A stretch of DNA of 64,000 nucleotides from Thalassotalea litorea (GCF_005843925.1 NZ_VCBC01000011.1:1-64000), one strand, 5' to 3'; numbered from the stretch's first letter, positions 1 through 9,323 are shown. A program made the numbers and translations. The notes: a model not told the origin generated them from the letters alone.

Positions 1-115
1 GTCTGGTGACAAATCGAACTAAAGTTCTCCTAGGGTGACTACCCTTGCCGTCATTCCCAGACACTACTGGGGATCTAAAACAAAAGCAGATCCCCACTTT
101 CGTGAGGATGACGGA
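1..115. repeat. REP-like palindromic repeat, copy 1
   Basis: This 115-base unit recurs almost unchanged at 200-314. Its core has TGGGGATCT and AGATCCCCA arms that pair around a short A-rich loop (about 68-96), with outer CGTCATTCCC and GGATGACGG flanks that extend the inverted symmetry. This layout resembles the REP/MITE-like intergenic palindromes common in marine gammaproteobacteria. I see no convincing coding frame in it. The copy begins at the window edge, so it may extend to the left. Confidence 0.75.
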
Positions 116-199
116 ACAAAGTGCAAGTTAAAGCTCTAAAGGTGACAAACACAGCTAAAAACGCTGTGTTAGGGTGACAGCCGAAGCAAACAAGCCTGC

Positions 200-314
200 G
201 TCTGGTGATAAATCGAACTAAAGTTCTCCTAGGGTGACTACCCTTGCCGTCATTCCCAGACACTACTGGGGATCCAAAGCAAAAGCAGATCCCCACTTTC
301 GTGAGGATGACGGA
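200..314. repeat. REP-like palindromic repeat, copy 2
   Basis: This is the second copy of the unit at 1-115, offset by 199 bases, with only a few substitutions (for example GGTGATAAATC for GGTGACAAATC and GATCCAAAGC for GATCTAAAAC). Substitutions fall in the loop and leave the palindromic arms intact, as expected if hairpin structure is maintained. The 84 bases between the copies (116-199) contain further GGTGACA-type words but no gene. Confidence 0.75.
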
Positions 315-330
315 GTTGAGTGTGAAGATG

Positions 331-480
331 ACGCAGTCGTCACCTAAAAACCTGCCGAGACTAAGGTTTTATCCACCTACGCAGTCGTCACCTAAAAACC
401 TGTCGGAACTAAGGTTTTATCCACCTACGCAGTTATCACCTAAAAACCTGCCGGAACTAAGGTTTTATCCACCCGCGCAG
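331..480. repeat. Tandem 48-bp repeat, three copies plus a partial fourth
   Basis: Units begin with ACGCAGTCGTCACC or a close variant at 331, 379 and 427, and each runs 48 bases through AAGGTTTTATCCACC. A partial fourth start (GCGCAG) follows at 475. Because 48 is a multiple of three, the array gives an artefactual open frame, but the encoded repeat resembles no protein I know. There are no unique spacers, so it is not a CRISPR. Together with the REP-like copies it fills 1-544, which holds no recognisable gene. Confidence 0.8.
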
Positions 481-544
481 CCTCACCCTCGAATCACTTT
501 CTGATTCGACTCCACCTGTCCACTTCCTCAAACTTTACTTATTT

Positions 545-1519
545 TCATTGCTCGTCATCTTTGAATGATGCCAGTATCGTCTCCATCGCAATGGTTTGTT
601 TTTTGCTCTCTCTCGGGCTTTTATTGACCACCAGAGATAAAGTGAAATGGTAATTGATGGAGTTGGGTTTGATTAAGCGTATAGTGCCATCATTAAGCTC
701 TTTCTGGATGTGGCCCTGGGGCATAAAACCTAAATACTCGCCGGACTTTATAAGGATCTTACGCATAAAGAACTGATAGGATTTGGCTTTAAGATTAAAC
801 CGTTCTAACTGGGCTTTTCCTTCTCCGGTTATGTCGATGCCAGGATGAATGGTTTCGGCATTAGCAAAATCTTCATCACTTATTTGATGGTCTGTTTGAT
901 TAAAAAAAGGATGCTTTTTGTCACAACAGAGAAAAACTTGCTCTTTATGTATCGGTAAATAATCTAATCCATCGATTTTATGATAGGCGGGAAAAATCCC
1001 CACATGGACCTTCCCCTGTAGAAGCCCTTTCTCAATCTGATCAATGGACATGGTGTCCAATTCAATATGTAAAGCGGGATGTTTGCGGTGGATTTGCTTT
1101 ACCACTTCAACAAACTTTAATTGTTTTTCCTGATCTAATTGCTCTGAACACCAGATAACCAGTTCACCGCTCAATTCTGAACCCAGACTATTTACCAACA
1201 TAGAAAAGTCTTGCACAGACTCAAACAGTCCTAATGCGGCATGATAAACACTTTGCCCTTCATGTGTCAGAGTGAAACCGCTTCGTCCCCGTTGGCAAAG
1301 CTTAAAGCCCATGCGCTGTTCCAGATTACTAATGTGGATGCTGATGGTACTTTTGGTTATCCCTAAATGTGGCTCTGCCGCGGAAAACCCGCCATGCTCT
1401 ACAACCGCCTGAAATACTTTCAATAATCGCAGGTCGTAGTCACTGAGATGTCTTGGGTTATTCAAAGATAATTGCATCATGTTCTGATTAGTTGGTTTGG
1501 TATTTATCAAACTATACAT
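545..1519 (-). CDS. LysR-family transcriptional regulator
   Basis: This is a DNA-binding regulator of the LysR family, 324 residues, in the usual family range. An N-terminal winged helix-turn-helix (about residues 28-88, containing the GFSAAEPHLGITKSTIS recognition region) is followed by a periplasmic-binding-protein-like effector domain. It is divergent from gabD with only about 60 bases between the starts, the classic arrangement for a LysR protein controlling its neighbour, so it is probably the regulator of the GABA genes; this is inferred from position only. The start is uncertain: no clear ribosome binding site precedes 1519, and an ATG at 1480 (MMQLSL...) would still keep the whole HTH. 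Confidence 0.85.
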   Translation of the reverse strand: MYSLINTKPTNQNMMQLSLNNPRHLSDYDLRLLKVFQAVVEHGGFSAAEPHLGITKSTISIHISNLEQRMGFKLCQRGRSGFTLTHEGQSVYHAALGLFESVQDFSMLVNSLGSELSGELVIWCSEQLDQEKQLKFVEVVKQIHRKHPALHIELDTMSIDQIEKGLLQGKVHVGIFPAYHKIDGLDYLPIHKEQVFLCCDKKHPFFNQTDHQISDEDFANAETIHPGIDITGEGKAQLERFNLKAKSYQFFMRKILIKSGEYLGFMPQGHIQKELNDGTIRLIKPNSINYHFTLSLVVNKSPRESKKQTIAMETILASFKDDEQ

Positions 1520-1521
1520 TG

Positions 1522-1543
1522 ATAAGTTTGTATTTATAAGTTT
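1522..1543. promoter_or_regulatory. Candidate operator in the lysR-gabD intergenic region
   Basis: The word ATAAGTTT occurs twice as a direct repeat (1522-1529 and 1536-1543) in the very AT-rich gap between the divergent regulator and gabD. The position suits a LysR binding site covering the gabD promoter. The assignment is speculative, since AT-rich DNA makes such repeats likely by chance. Confidence 0.25.
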
Positions 1544-1579
1544 TAAAAATTGAATTTTAATAGTGTTATCTAAAAAAAC

Positions 1580-3043
1580 ATGGACTTAAATATGATCACG
1601 TTGGCAGATAATGAATTACTAAGGGTGTTTTCTTACATCAACGGAAGCTGGCATAGCAGTGAGAAAGACATTGCCGTCACCAATCCGGCTACGGGTGAAG
1701 AAATTGCCAGAGTTAGCGATATTACCGCAGAAGAAACCATTCTGGCGGTGAATGCAGCAAAGGCGGCATTACCATCCTGGTCGGCTAAATCCGCAAATGA
1801 AAGGGCTGGTATTTTACGTAAGTGGTTTGAATTGATGATGGCTAATCAGGACGACCTCGGCCAAATTCTAACCATGGAACAAGGTAAACCTCTTGCCGAA
1901 GCTAAGGGTGAGATCGCTTATGGCGCTGCTTTTATCGAGTGGTTCGCTGAGGAAGGTAAACGCATCTATGGAGATACCATTCCAGCGCCAAGTCGGGATA
2001 AAAAAATCCTGGTAATCAAGCAACCGGTTGGCGTTGTAAGCGCGATTACGCCATGGAATTTTCCCAATGCCATGATCGCTCGTAAAGCTGCGGCAGCGTT
2101 GGCAGCGGGTTGTACTTTCGTGGTGCGCCCTGCTTCACAAACGCCTTTGTCGGCGCTAGCGATGGCCGAGCTTGCGGAACGAGCCGGTGTTCCTGCCGGG
2201 GTATTTAATGTTGTGGTTGGTTCTGATGCGCAAGGGATTGGTGAAGTATTAACGCAACATCCCGATATTGCTAAATTCACCTTTACGGGTTCTACGGGCA
2301 TTGGCAAGAAACTGATCGCGCAATGCGCAACCACAGTTAAAAAAGTTTCGATGGAACTGGGTGGTAATGCACCATTTATCGTCTTTGATGATGCCGACGT
2401 AGACGCGGCGATTCAAGGAGCGTTAGTTTCTAAGTACCGCAATGCCGGACAGACTTGTGTGTGTACTAACCGAATTTTTGTACAACAAGGTGTGGCTAAA
2501 GAATTTACTGAAAAATTTGCCAAAGCCGTTGCTGATTTGAAAGTCGGCAATGGTCTGGATACGGGCACGGATATTGGTCCTTTGATTTCCAGCAAAGCCG
2601 CATCTGATGTAAAAGCGTTGGTCGTTAAATCATTAGAGCAAGGCGCGACGTTGTTAACCGGGCACGAACCAACGGATATGCCTGATCAATTTTTAGCCCC
2701 TATGGTACTGACCAATGTTTCAAATGATATGGCAATCGCCAAAAATGAAATATTTGGCCCTGTTTCGCCGATTATCGTATTTGATCAAGAAGCCGATGCC
2801 ATTGCTATGGCGAATGATACCGAGTATGGATTAGCTGCCTATTTTTACGCTCGGGATATAGGACGAGTATGGCGCGTTGCCGAGGCTCTGGAATACGGCA
2901 TGATAGGTATCAATGAAGGGATTGTGTCAAATGCCGCAGCGCCGTTTGGTGGGGTAAAACAATCTGGAAATGGCCGTGAAGGCTCACATTACGGGCTCGA
3001 TGATTATCTGGAAATTAAATACCTATGCATGGGCGGTATTTAA
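1580..3043 (+). CDS. gabD: Succinate-semialdehyde dehydrogenase (NAD(P)+)
   Basis: It oxidises succinate semialdehyde to succinate, the last step of GABA breakdown, in the cytoplasm. The aldehyde dehydrogenase signatures are clear: ITPWNFP near the cofactor site, the general-base Glu in SMELGGNAPF, and the catalytic Cys in NAGQTCVCTNR (residue 293 from this start). The sequence follows E. coli GabD closely through IEWFAEEGKRIYGDTIP. The ATG at 1592 would give 483 residues and put the Cys at 289, closer to the E. coli protein (482 residues), so it may be the true start; neither start has a clear Shine-Dalgarno. gabT follows on the same strand after 96 bases. Confidence 0.95.
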   Translation: MDLNMITLADNELLRVFSYINGSWHSSEKDIAVTNPATGEEIARVSDITAEETILAVNAAKAALPSWSAKSANERAGILRKWFELMMANQDDLGQILTMEQGKPLAEAKGEIAYGAAFIEWFAEEGKRIYGDTIPAPSRDKKILVIKQPVGVVSAITPWNFPNAMIARKAAAALAAGCTFVVRPASQTPLSALAMAELAERAGVPAGVFNVVVGSDAQGIGEVLTQHPDIAKFTFTGSTGIGKKLIAQCATTVKKVSMELGGNAPFIVFDDADVDAAIQGALVSKYRNAGQTCVCTNRIFVQQGVAKEFTEKFAKAVADLKVGNGLDTGTDIGPLISSKAASDVKALVVKSLEQGATLLTGHEPTDMPDQFLAPMVLTNVSNDMAIAKNEIFGPVSPIIVFDQEADAIAMANDTEYGLAAYFYARDIGRVWRVAEALEYGMIGINEGIVSNAAAPFGGVKQSGNGREGSHYGLDDYLEIKYLCMGGI

Positions 3044-3139
3044 ACCCTTGGGCATAGATCTCTAACTATTCGATAAACATTTTAAAAGGATTGGCTTGTC
3101 TGGGCACGAGTAAAAAAATACAGGCTAAGAGGAAAAATT

Positions 3140-4420
3140 ATGAAAAATCAGGATTTACAAACAAGAAAAACCCATGCGATTGCCAGAGGCCAAGGCAATA
3201 TTTACCCGGTTTATATTGAACGAGGTGAAAATGCAGAACTGTGGGATATCGAAGGCAATCGCTATATTGATTTTGCAACGGGAATCGCCGTCTGTAACAC
3301 CGGGCATTCACACCCTAAGGTCATTAATGCGGTAAAACAACAATTAGATAAGTTTTCCCATACATGTGTGATGGTGACCCCTTATGAAAGCGCGATTGAA
3401 TTAGCAGAAAAACTGACACAGGCCGCACCAGGTGATTCCGAAAAGAAGGCGATTTTTGTCACCACAGGCGCGGAGGCCGTTGAAAATTGTGTGAAAATTG
3501 CACGAGCGCATACGGGGCGTCGCGGCGTTATAGCATTCAACGGTGGTTTTCATGGCCGAACCAATTTAACCATGGCATTGACGGGCAAAATTACGCCGTA
3601 TAAAAACCTTTTTGGACCATTTCCGTCTGATATCTTTCATGCCCCGTTTCCCATCGAGTGTCATGATATCAGCACTGAAGATTCATTAAAGGCACTTGAT
3701 ACCCTGTTCAAAGTCGATATTGCGCCATCGGATGTCGCTGCGATCATTGTTGAACCCGTACAAGGGGAGGGAGGTTTTTATCCTGCTCCAACTGCATTTT
3801 TACAAGCGTTACGCGAGCGTTGTGATGAATACGGGATCGTGCTAATCGCCGATGAAATTCAAACTGGCTTTGGCCGAACCGGCAAGATGTTTAGTTTTGA
3901 ACATGCTGACGTTGAAGCCGACCTGACGACAATGGCAAAAGGCATTGCCGGGGGATTCCCGATCGCTGCTGTTGTTGGTAAAAGTCATATCATGGACGCA
4001 CCGCTTCCTGGTGGTCTTGGCGGTACCTACGGTGGGTCGCCTGTCGCTTGCACCGCGGCGTTATCGGTTTTGGAAATCATCGAAGAAGAGAACCTGATCG
4101 CAAGAGCAAATCAATTGGGGCAATTGTTTCATGAGCGCTTAATTGCATTGCAATCACACTACCCTAACCTTATTCACAATGTCCGCAATCAAGGTGCAAT
4201 GATCGCCCTTGAACTCGGAAAATCAGCAACAGAATTCATCCCAAACCCTGAACTAACACAATCATTAATTGCAAAAGCTGCTGAACATGGACTGATTTTA
4301 TTGGCCTGTGGTTTCTATGGTAATGTGATCCGTTTCTTACCGGCGTTAACCATGACCGATGATATTGCCAATGAGGGGTTAGACAAGTTTGAGCAGTTAT
4401 TCACCCATGCCGCCGGATAA
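3140..4420 (+). CDS. gabT: 4-aminobutyrate aminotransferase
   Basis: This is a PLP-dependent class III aminotransferase converting GABA and 2-oxoglutarate to succinate semialdehyde and glutamate, 426 residues as in the family. The PLP-binding Lys is K267 in TMAKGIAGGFP, preceded by the IADEIQTGFGRTGKMF motif that holds the conserved Asp. The start has a good ribosome binding site (AGAGGA). With gabD it makes a complete two-step route from GABA to succinate. Class III aminotransferases also include ornithine and acetylornithine enzymes, but the adjacent gabD makes GabT the best reading. Confidence 0.95.
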   Translation: MKNQDLQTRKTHAIARGQGNIYPVYIERGENAELWDIEGNRYIDFATGIAVCNTGHSHPKVINAVKQQLDKFSHTCVMVTPYESAIELAEKLTQAAPGDSEKKAIFVTTGAEAVENCVKIARAHTGRRGVIAFNGGFHGRTNLTMALTGKITPYKNLFGPFPSDIFHAPFPIECHDISTEDSLKALDTLFKVDIAPSDVAAIIVEPVQGEGGFYPAPTAFLQALRERCDEYGIVLIADEIQTGFGRTGKMFSFEHADVEADLTTMAKGIAGGFPIAAVVGKSHIMDAPLPGGLGGTYGGSPVACTAALSVLEIIEEENLIARANQLGQLFHERLIALQSHYPNLIHNVRNQGAMIALELGKSATEFIPNPELTQSLIAKAAEHGLILLACGFYGNVIRFLPALTMTDDIANEGLDKFEQLFTHAAG

Positions 4421-4437
4421 ATTATGTGGTCGAGGTC

Positions 4438-4461
4438 GAGCCAGAAAGTCAATTCTGGCTC
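4438..4461. terminator. Hairpin downstream of gabT
   Basis: The perfect 9-bp inverted repeat GAGCCAGAA / TTCTGGCTC has a 6-base loop, 18 bases after the gabT stop. Short outer arms (GTGGT and ACCAC) may lengthen it. There is no T-run after it, so it may act as a weak or Rho-assisted terminator or an mRNA-stabilising hairpin rather than a classical intrinsic terminator. Confidence 0.4.
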
Positions 4462-4585
4462 AAACCACCTCTGTTTGCGCTCATCGCAGAAAATTTTGCG
4501 CACAGCGAATGCAGATTTTATTTCCGTTTGCGCGAAGTTTACGTTTATAATCAAGGCATAATTTTCAAGTATAACCAGACCAAAA

Positions 4586-5926
4586 ATGTTAGCCCGCTAT
4601 CGGCAAATACCTTTAAGCAATGCCCTTCCATTACATTCGGATGAAATTGATGTCCTGTTGAGTGCAGAAGATTTTCGTCTGCGCCTGCTCGACTTAATCA
4701 AGCGTGCAAAAACGCGTATTTATCTCACCGCTTTATATCTGCAGGATGATGAAGCCGGCCGGGAAATTCTGGATACACTCGTCGCAGCGAAGCAAGCAAA
4801 CCCGAAACTTGTGATCCGCGTATTTGTTGATTTTCACCGTGCTCAACGGGGGTTAATTGGCGAGAAAAAGTCCCTTGGTAACCGCCAGCTTTATCTCGAT
4901 ATCAATAAGTCATTTCCTGATGCGCTGGAGATTTTTGGTGTCCCAGTTAAGCAAAAAGAATTTCTTGGTGTATTGCACCTTAAAGGTTTTGTTATTGATG
5001 ACACGGTTTTATACAGCGGTGCGAGTTTAAATAATGTCTACCTGGATGTTGGAGATAAATATCGTTGCGATCGATATCATCAGATAACTCAAGCAGGTCT
5101 TGCCAACAGCTTCGTCGATTATCTCCAGTCGAATTTCGTGAAATCCGGCTTGGCACCTCGAATTAATGTCCCAGAAAGCGTAGATAAAAAACAACAAAAA
5201 TCTCTGATTAAACAATTAAAGGGACTGCTTCGAAGAGCAAAATATCAGGTGCGAAGTCCTAATACGGAGCAAGCGCCCATGCAAATTCAGCCATTGGTTG
5301 GATTTGGTAAACGTGGCAATGGTTTAAATCAAGCTGCTCGTAAAATTGTGAAAAGTGCTCAAGATAGCTTGGTGATATTCACGCCTTATTTCAATCTGCC
5401 CAAACCACTTGGATCAGATCTTCGAAGCGCACTCAAGCGCGGAGTCGAAGTAACCATTGTTGTTGGAGATAAAAAGGCCAATGATTTTTATATCGCCGAT
5501 GAAGCACAGTTTTCAACGATTGGCATCGTGCCTTACTTGTATGAAGTATTGCTTAGTCGATTTGTTAAACGGCATCAAAAATTCATTGATAAAGGTCAGC
5601 TGAATATTCGACTTTGGTATCACGGCGATAATAGTTATCACCTAAAAGGTATTGTTGCAGACGAAAAATATCATTTATTAACGGGGAGTAATATGAATCC
5701 TCGAGCCTGGAATCTGGACATCGAAAACGGTTTGTTTATCGTTGACGAACACCGACACTTGTTGGATAAATGGCATCAGGAACTTGAAAATATTTTGCAA
5801 TACACCACTCGGGTGAACCATTTTAGCGATATTGAAACGAGCAAAGAGTATCCTGAAAAAGTCAGAGAGCTTTTACGTCGAATTCAACTCACCAGCTTTG
5901 ATCGCATATTAAAGCGGTTTTTGTAA
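4586..5926 (+). CDS. pssA: CDP-diacylglycerol-serine O-phosphatidyltransferase
   Basis: PssA makes phosphatidylserine, the precursor of phosphatidylethanolamine, at the inner face of the cytoplasmic membrane. The 446-residue protein has the two HKD half-sites of the phospholipase D superfamily: HLKGFVIDD with H131, and HLKGIVADEKYHLLTGSNMN with H352. Length and spacing match the E. coli enzyme (451 residues). There is no signal peptide, in keeping with the soluble, membrane-associated Gram-negative type. It stands alone, with no convincing Shine-Dalgarno before the start. Confidence 0.92.
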   Translation: MLARYRQIPLSNALPLHSDEIDVLLSAEDFRLRLLDLIKRAKTRIYLTALYLQDDEAGREILDTLVAAKQANPKLVIRVFVDFHRAQRGLIGEKKSLGNRQLYLDINKSFPDALEIFGVPVKQKEFLGVLHLKGFVIDDTVLYSGASLNNVYLDVGDKYRCDRYHQITQAGLANSFVDYLQSNFVKSGLAPRINVPESVDKKQQKSLIKQLKGLLRRAKYQVRSPNTEQAPMQIQPLVGFGKRGNGLNQAARKIVKSAQDSLVIFTPYFNLPKPLGSDLRSALKRGVEVTIVVGDKKANDFYIADEAQFSTIGIVPYLYEVLLSRFVKRHQKFIDKGQLNIRLWYHGDNSYHLKGIVADEKYHLLTGSNMNPRAWNLDIENGLFIVDEHRHLLDKWHQELENILQYTTRVNHFSDIETSKEYPEKVRELLRRIQLTSFDRILKRFL

Positions 5927-6027
5927 GCGGGAGCGATGCTCATTGCATTGCTGTTCCGCTTGCATCCATGCATTCGCCCATCGGTTAAACTCATAGCGAA
6001 CGATTAGGTGGTGTGAATGTAAAACTC

Positions 6028-6615
6028 TTAAAAGAACCACATCGCTGAAGCGGAGTAACTATTAACATCTTCCGCAACGCTATAGCCAGCCCCCAGAGAT
6101 ATCGAATCGCTTATATGGAACAAAGCCGATACGTTTAATCCTGTACTGGGTTTCCTATCAACTTCGATATATCCAATAGAGCCGCCGAGCTCGATACTCT
6201 CGATTAACAACCAACGAACGCCCGCACTTAATCCAAAACCGTTTTCACTTGTAGTCGATTTAATAATACCAACCTGGGATTCAGCTTCCGCTTTTTCAAA
6301 GGTAATTGTGCCGTAAAAGTCGAGTGAATTTGTGATTGTGTTTTTATAACCGAACCCAAAGTTATAGGTATTGAATTGTAATTCAGCATCAAATTGATCA
6401 AATTCTTTAGACACGTCGGTAGCACTACCTAAGAAAAATGCATTGGTATCGAGAAGTTGCTTGGTGAATGACAAACCATAACCAGTCAGTGTTTCGTCCA
6501 GCACATCAACGGATTGATAGGATGCACTGATAGCGTTCCAACGTATGGAGTCGGCCGCCTGAACCGAACTGGCTGACAATATTAATACTACTGCCATTGC
6601 TATTTTTATTGTCAT
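6028..6615 (-). CDS. Small outer-membrane beta-barrel protein of unknown function
   Basis: The 195-residue protein has a clear signal peptide (about residues 1-20, cleavage after VQA) and alternating hydrophobic/polar strands with many Gly and aromatic residues. It ends in MWFF, so a terminal Phe is in place for BAM-dependent insertion. This suggests an eight-stranded OmpA/OmpW-sized barrel. Strand pairs such as FGFGYKNTITNSLDFYGTITFEKAEAE look like beta hairpins. I cannot assign a specific family or ligand. It is monocistronic and tail-to-tail with pssA. Confidence 0.7.
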   Translation of the reverse strand: MTIKIAMAVVLILSASSVQAADSIRWNAISASYQSVDVLDETLTGYGLSFTKQLLDTNAFFLGSATDVSKEFDQFDAELQFNTYNFGFGYKNTITNSLDFYGTITFEKAEAESQVGIIKSTTSENGFGLSAGVRWLLIESIELGGSIGYIEVDRKPSTGLNVSALFHISDSISLGAGYSVAEDVNSYSASAMWFF

Positions 6616-7035
6616 ATTTATCGGTTCCTTTCCTTACATTTAAATCTCAATCTGCTCAACTATTTTGAGCGACACAGCCGCGCTTTTTTACCCAACAGTA
6701 AGAACAGTTAACTTACGGTATATTACCGTTCGACGCAAACTCGCCATAGACAGTCTTTGAATACGTACTCAGTCACCAAGAGAACATTTTTATCCATGAA
6801 GCAATTTGCATAAGTACATCCTATGCTCATTCCGACATTTAAGTTAGGGCTTACTTTTCGCTTTGCTGAGGCTCATTTACTTATCTTAATATTAAGAAGT
6901 TGAAATAAATAAAGCCACAGCCTGCGGCAGGAGATCCCGCATCAAGTGCGGGATAACGGTGGAAATACAAGAGAACGTGATGCTGAAAAAGGCTGCAGTT
7001 TCGCTCACAGCAAAGGAAAAATTCATCGATCCTAT
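6616..7035. other. 420-base intergenic region with a REP-like hairpin
   Basis: No coding frame here resembles a protein. At 6934-6954 lies an 8-bp perfect hairpin (ATCCCGCA, loop TCAAG, TGCGGGAT), preceded by the small palindrome CCTGCGGCAGG at 6921-6931, typical of a REP-like intergenic element. The part next to 6615 should carry the promoter of the barrel gene on the minus strand. The part near 7035 is downstream of the amidohydrolase gene, where the hairpin may also help termination. Confidence 0.5.
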
Positions 7036-8613
7036 TTATTTTTCTTCAGCTTTCGCCGCGTCAACAATTTCCCGAACATCTTTCAGCAACTGTTTCGCAT
7101 CATAAACAATGCCGTCTTTGACGGTATAGACAACACCACCAACACGCGTTGGTTGGTTGTTATCATCTAAGCGGAAGTGACCCGTGCCGTAAAGCACTTT
7201 GAAATTGCGCAATGGGTTTTCTTTAACAATGACCATATCTGCCTTTTTGCCCACCCGTAGTGAACCGATGTCCTGCTCCATGCCCAAAGCTTCAGCGCCG
7301 TTATAAGTCGCGCTTTTAACCACTTCCAATGCATTGAAACCCGCTTCGCGTAACAGTTCTAATTCGCGAATAAAGCCAAAGCCATAGATTTTGAAGATAT
7401 AACCAGAGTCAGAGCCCGTGGTTACTCGGCCACCATGGTTTTTATAGTCATTCAAAAACGCCATCCATTGCTGGAAATTATGTTTCCAGGCAATTTCATC
7501 ATCGGTAGTCCAGTCAAACCAATAGCTGCCATGGGCGTAACGGGATGGTTGAAAGAAGTTCCACAGAGTCGGCAATGTGTAATCATCATGCCAATCGGCA
7601 TTCATTTCCCGCATCAAATCACGACTGGCTTCATAAATGGTCATGGTCGGATTGATGGTGAAATCCAGCTCTATCAGCTCATCGCGCACCGCATTCCAAT
7701 GTTCGCTTCCAGGCTTTGCTGCTTGTGCCCATAATCTTCCTGCCTCGCCAAAGCGATCCATTTCATTGTTGTAATTGTAATCTGGCGAATAGTTTTGAAT
7801 CGTCTGGTTTTCAAATAATGCTTCCGGTAAACCATACCAGTGTTCCATCGTCGTTAAGCCCATGCGTGCAGAATCAAGAACGTTCATTCGTGCGACTTCA
7901 AGCTGTGCATGGTGCATCATGGTTCCTAAACCCGATTCTTTTGCCTGGGTCAGTGCCGCATCCATAATTTCCGGCTCAGCACCAAAAAATTTAATACCTT
8001 TAGCGCCGTCCCGAGCGATGCGTTTCACCCATTTTGTTGCCTGGTCTGGGGTGGTGATAGACTCTTGCTGACCCATGCCAAAGCCAACGTATGGGACAAT
8101 TCGCGGCGCGGCAATGGTATTTTTGTCTGAACGTTTAACGTGATCCAGTACCCAGTCTACACCATTGAAACTGCCTGGCTCGCGTACCGTTGTAATACCA
8201 TGAGCAAGCCAAAGTTTTAAAACATATTCCGCAGGAATGTCCTTAGCGCTGCCGCCAATATGACCATGCATATCGACAAAGCCCGGCAAAATATAATGAC
8301 CTGTGACATCTAATTCCTGATCTCCAGCCTCTGCCACCGGACGGCGATTTGCCTTGATTGGCACCCCGGGATTGCCGACGTTTACCATGGCGACAATTCG
8401 ATCATTTTCAATCACGATGTCCATCGGCCCCTGAGCAGGAGCCCCTTCACCCGTAACAACGTTCGCACCGCGTAAAATTAACCGCTTATAGGGTCCATCA
8501 CCTCTCTCACGCTCCGGTGCCTTTTCGGGAGCAGCACTCGCGGTTAAACTCACGATACTCAAAAGCAAGGCGCTAATGGTTGTGGTGTTTAGCAATTGTT
8601 TTAATGTTTTCAT
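7036..8613 (-). CDS. Secreted/periplasmic amidohydrolase-family metal-dependent hydrolase
   Basis: The 525-residue protein has an N-terminal signal peptide (hydrophobic stretch to about residue 27, cleavage near ASA). The amidohydrolase fold shows an HxH metal motif in VDMHGHIGG, a Lys that may be carboxylated in GAKGIKFFGAEPE, metal-ligand His residues in MMHHAQLE and MEHWYG, and the catalytic Asp in TTGSDSGYIF. This is the imidazolonepropionase/prolidase-like branch (cyclic or N-acyl amide hydrolysis); the substrate cannot be read. It lies 14 bases downstream of the 2OG oxygenase gene on the same strand, so the two are probably co-transcribed. Confidence 0.85.
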   Translation of the reverse strand: MKTLKQLLNTTTISALLLSIVSLTASAAPEKAPERERGDGPYKRLILRGANVVTGEGAPAQGPMDIVIENDRIVAMVNVGNPGVPIKANRRPVAEAGDQELDVTGHYILPGFVDMHGHIGGSAKDIPAEYVLKLWLAHGITTVREPGSFNGVDWVLDHVKRSDKNTIAAPRIVPYVGFGMGQQESITTPDQATKWVKRIARDGAKGIKFFGAEPEIMDAALTQAKESGLGTMMHHAQLEVARMNVLDSARMGLTTMEHWYGLPEALFENQTIQNYSPDYNYNNEMDRFGEAGRLWAQAAKPGSEHWNAVRDELIELDFTINPTMTIYEASRDLMREMNADWHDDYTLPTLWNFFQPSRYAHGSYWFDWTTDDEIAWKHNFQQWMAFLNDYKNHGGRVTTGSDSGYIFKIYGFGFIRELELLREAGFNALEVVKSATYNGAEALGMEQDIGSLRVGKKADMVIVKENPLRNFKVLYGTGHFRLDDNNQPTRVGGVVYTVKDGIVYDAKQLLKDVREIVDAAKAEEK

Positions 8614-8627
8614 CGTAATAGGTTCTT

Positions 8628-9323
8628 TTATTGGGTGTATATCCGCTCGGCCGGATTAAATAACATCCATGAGGTTAACACATATTTATCGTTTGAAACT
8701 GGAATGTTACCCCTGTGGGTATGGGTAAAACCACAAGGTGCAATAACCATGGTTCCCGCTTTGGGGCGAATGCTTCGGTTCTGATAATAGAAATCCGTTT
8801 CACCACCTTCTTCGACATCATTGAGATAAATCAGAAATAACAAATTTCGGTGTAATGCCTTATTGCCATTTAACTGCGGAAAAATTTCTGAATGCCAATA
8901 GCCGTAATTTCCTACGCCCTTATCGTATTTCTGTGCATTGATAGGTGCGAGCTGAAACAAATAGCGAATTAGATTCATCAGGTTAGGCTTGCCGACTTCC
9001 TGAAAATTTTCTGCAGTTAATTGTACCGGCTTGCCTGTGACCGGATGATTGACTGTAAGTGAAATGCCACTAATTAACGCAAAATAGTATTTTTCTAGAT
9101 ACGCTTCAATATTGCGGGTTGTAGCCTGCAATATGGTACTTAACATGGGTTGAAATTCCGGGTGTTTATTTAAGTAGATATCAGAGCTGATTTTCTTACT
9201 GGTATCCACGCCACCACCGGTTGAACCGGCCGTTTGATGGGGGCTTTGGTCAAATTTTTCGATAAACTGCTGGCAAAACTCTTTTGACAGGGCGTTCTCG
9301 TATACTTCAATGAAATCGGTCAC
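8628..9323 (-). CDS. 2-oxoglutarate/Fe(II)-dependent oxygenase, prolyl 4-hydroxylase-like
   Basis: This 231-residue, probably cytoplasmic protein has a double-stranded beta-helix C-terminal half. The Fe(II) facial triad can be read as H144-S-E146 (an HxE rather than the usual HxD) and H203 in THTHRGNIPV, with K213 ten residues later placed to bind 2-oxoglutarate. GGETDFYY and RPKAGTMVIAP are typical of the P4H-like group. It probably hydroxylates a protein or small-molecule substrate, not identifiable here. It is the first gene of an apparent two-gene operon with the secreted amidohydrolase. Confidence 0.8.
   Translation of the reverse strand: MTDFIEVYENALSKEFCQQFIEKFDQSPHQTAGSTGGGVDTSKKISSDIYLNKHPEFQPMLSTILQATTRNIEAYLEKYYFALISGISLTVNHPVTGKPVQLTAENFQEVGKPNLMNLIRYLFQLAPINAQKYDKGVGNYGYWHSEIFPQLNGNKALHRNLLFLIYLNDVEEGGETDFYYQNRSIRPKAGTMVIAPCGFTHTHRGNIPVSNDKYVLTSWMLFNPAERIYTQ

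Noticed and set aside
331..480. Possible CRISPR array
   Set aside because: The repeats are directly adjacent with no unique spacers and there are no cas genes in the window.
244..504. Open frame across the 48-bp tandem repeats, and an opposing frame at 75-296
   Set aside because: The frames stay open only because the repeat length is a multiple of three; the products are low-complexity and unlike known proteins.
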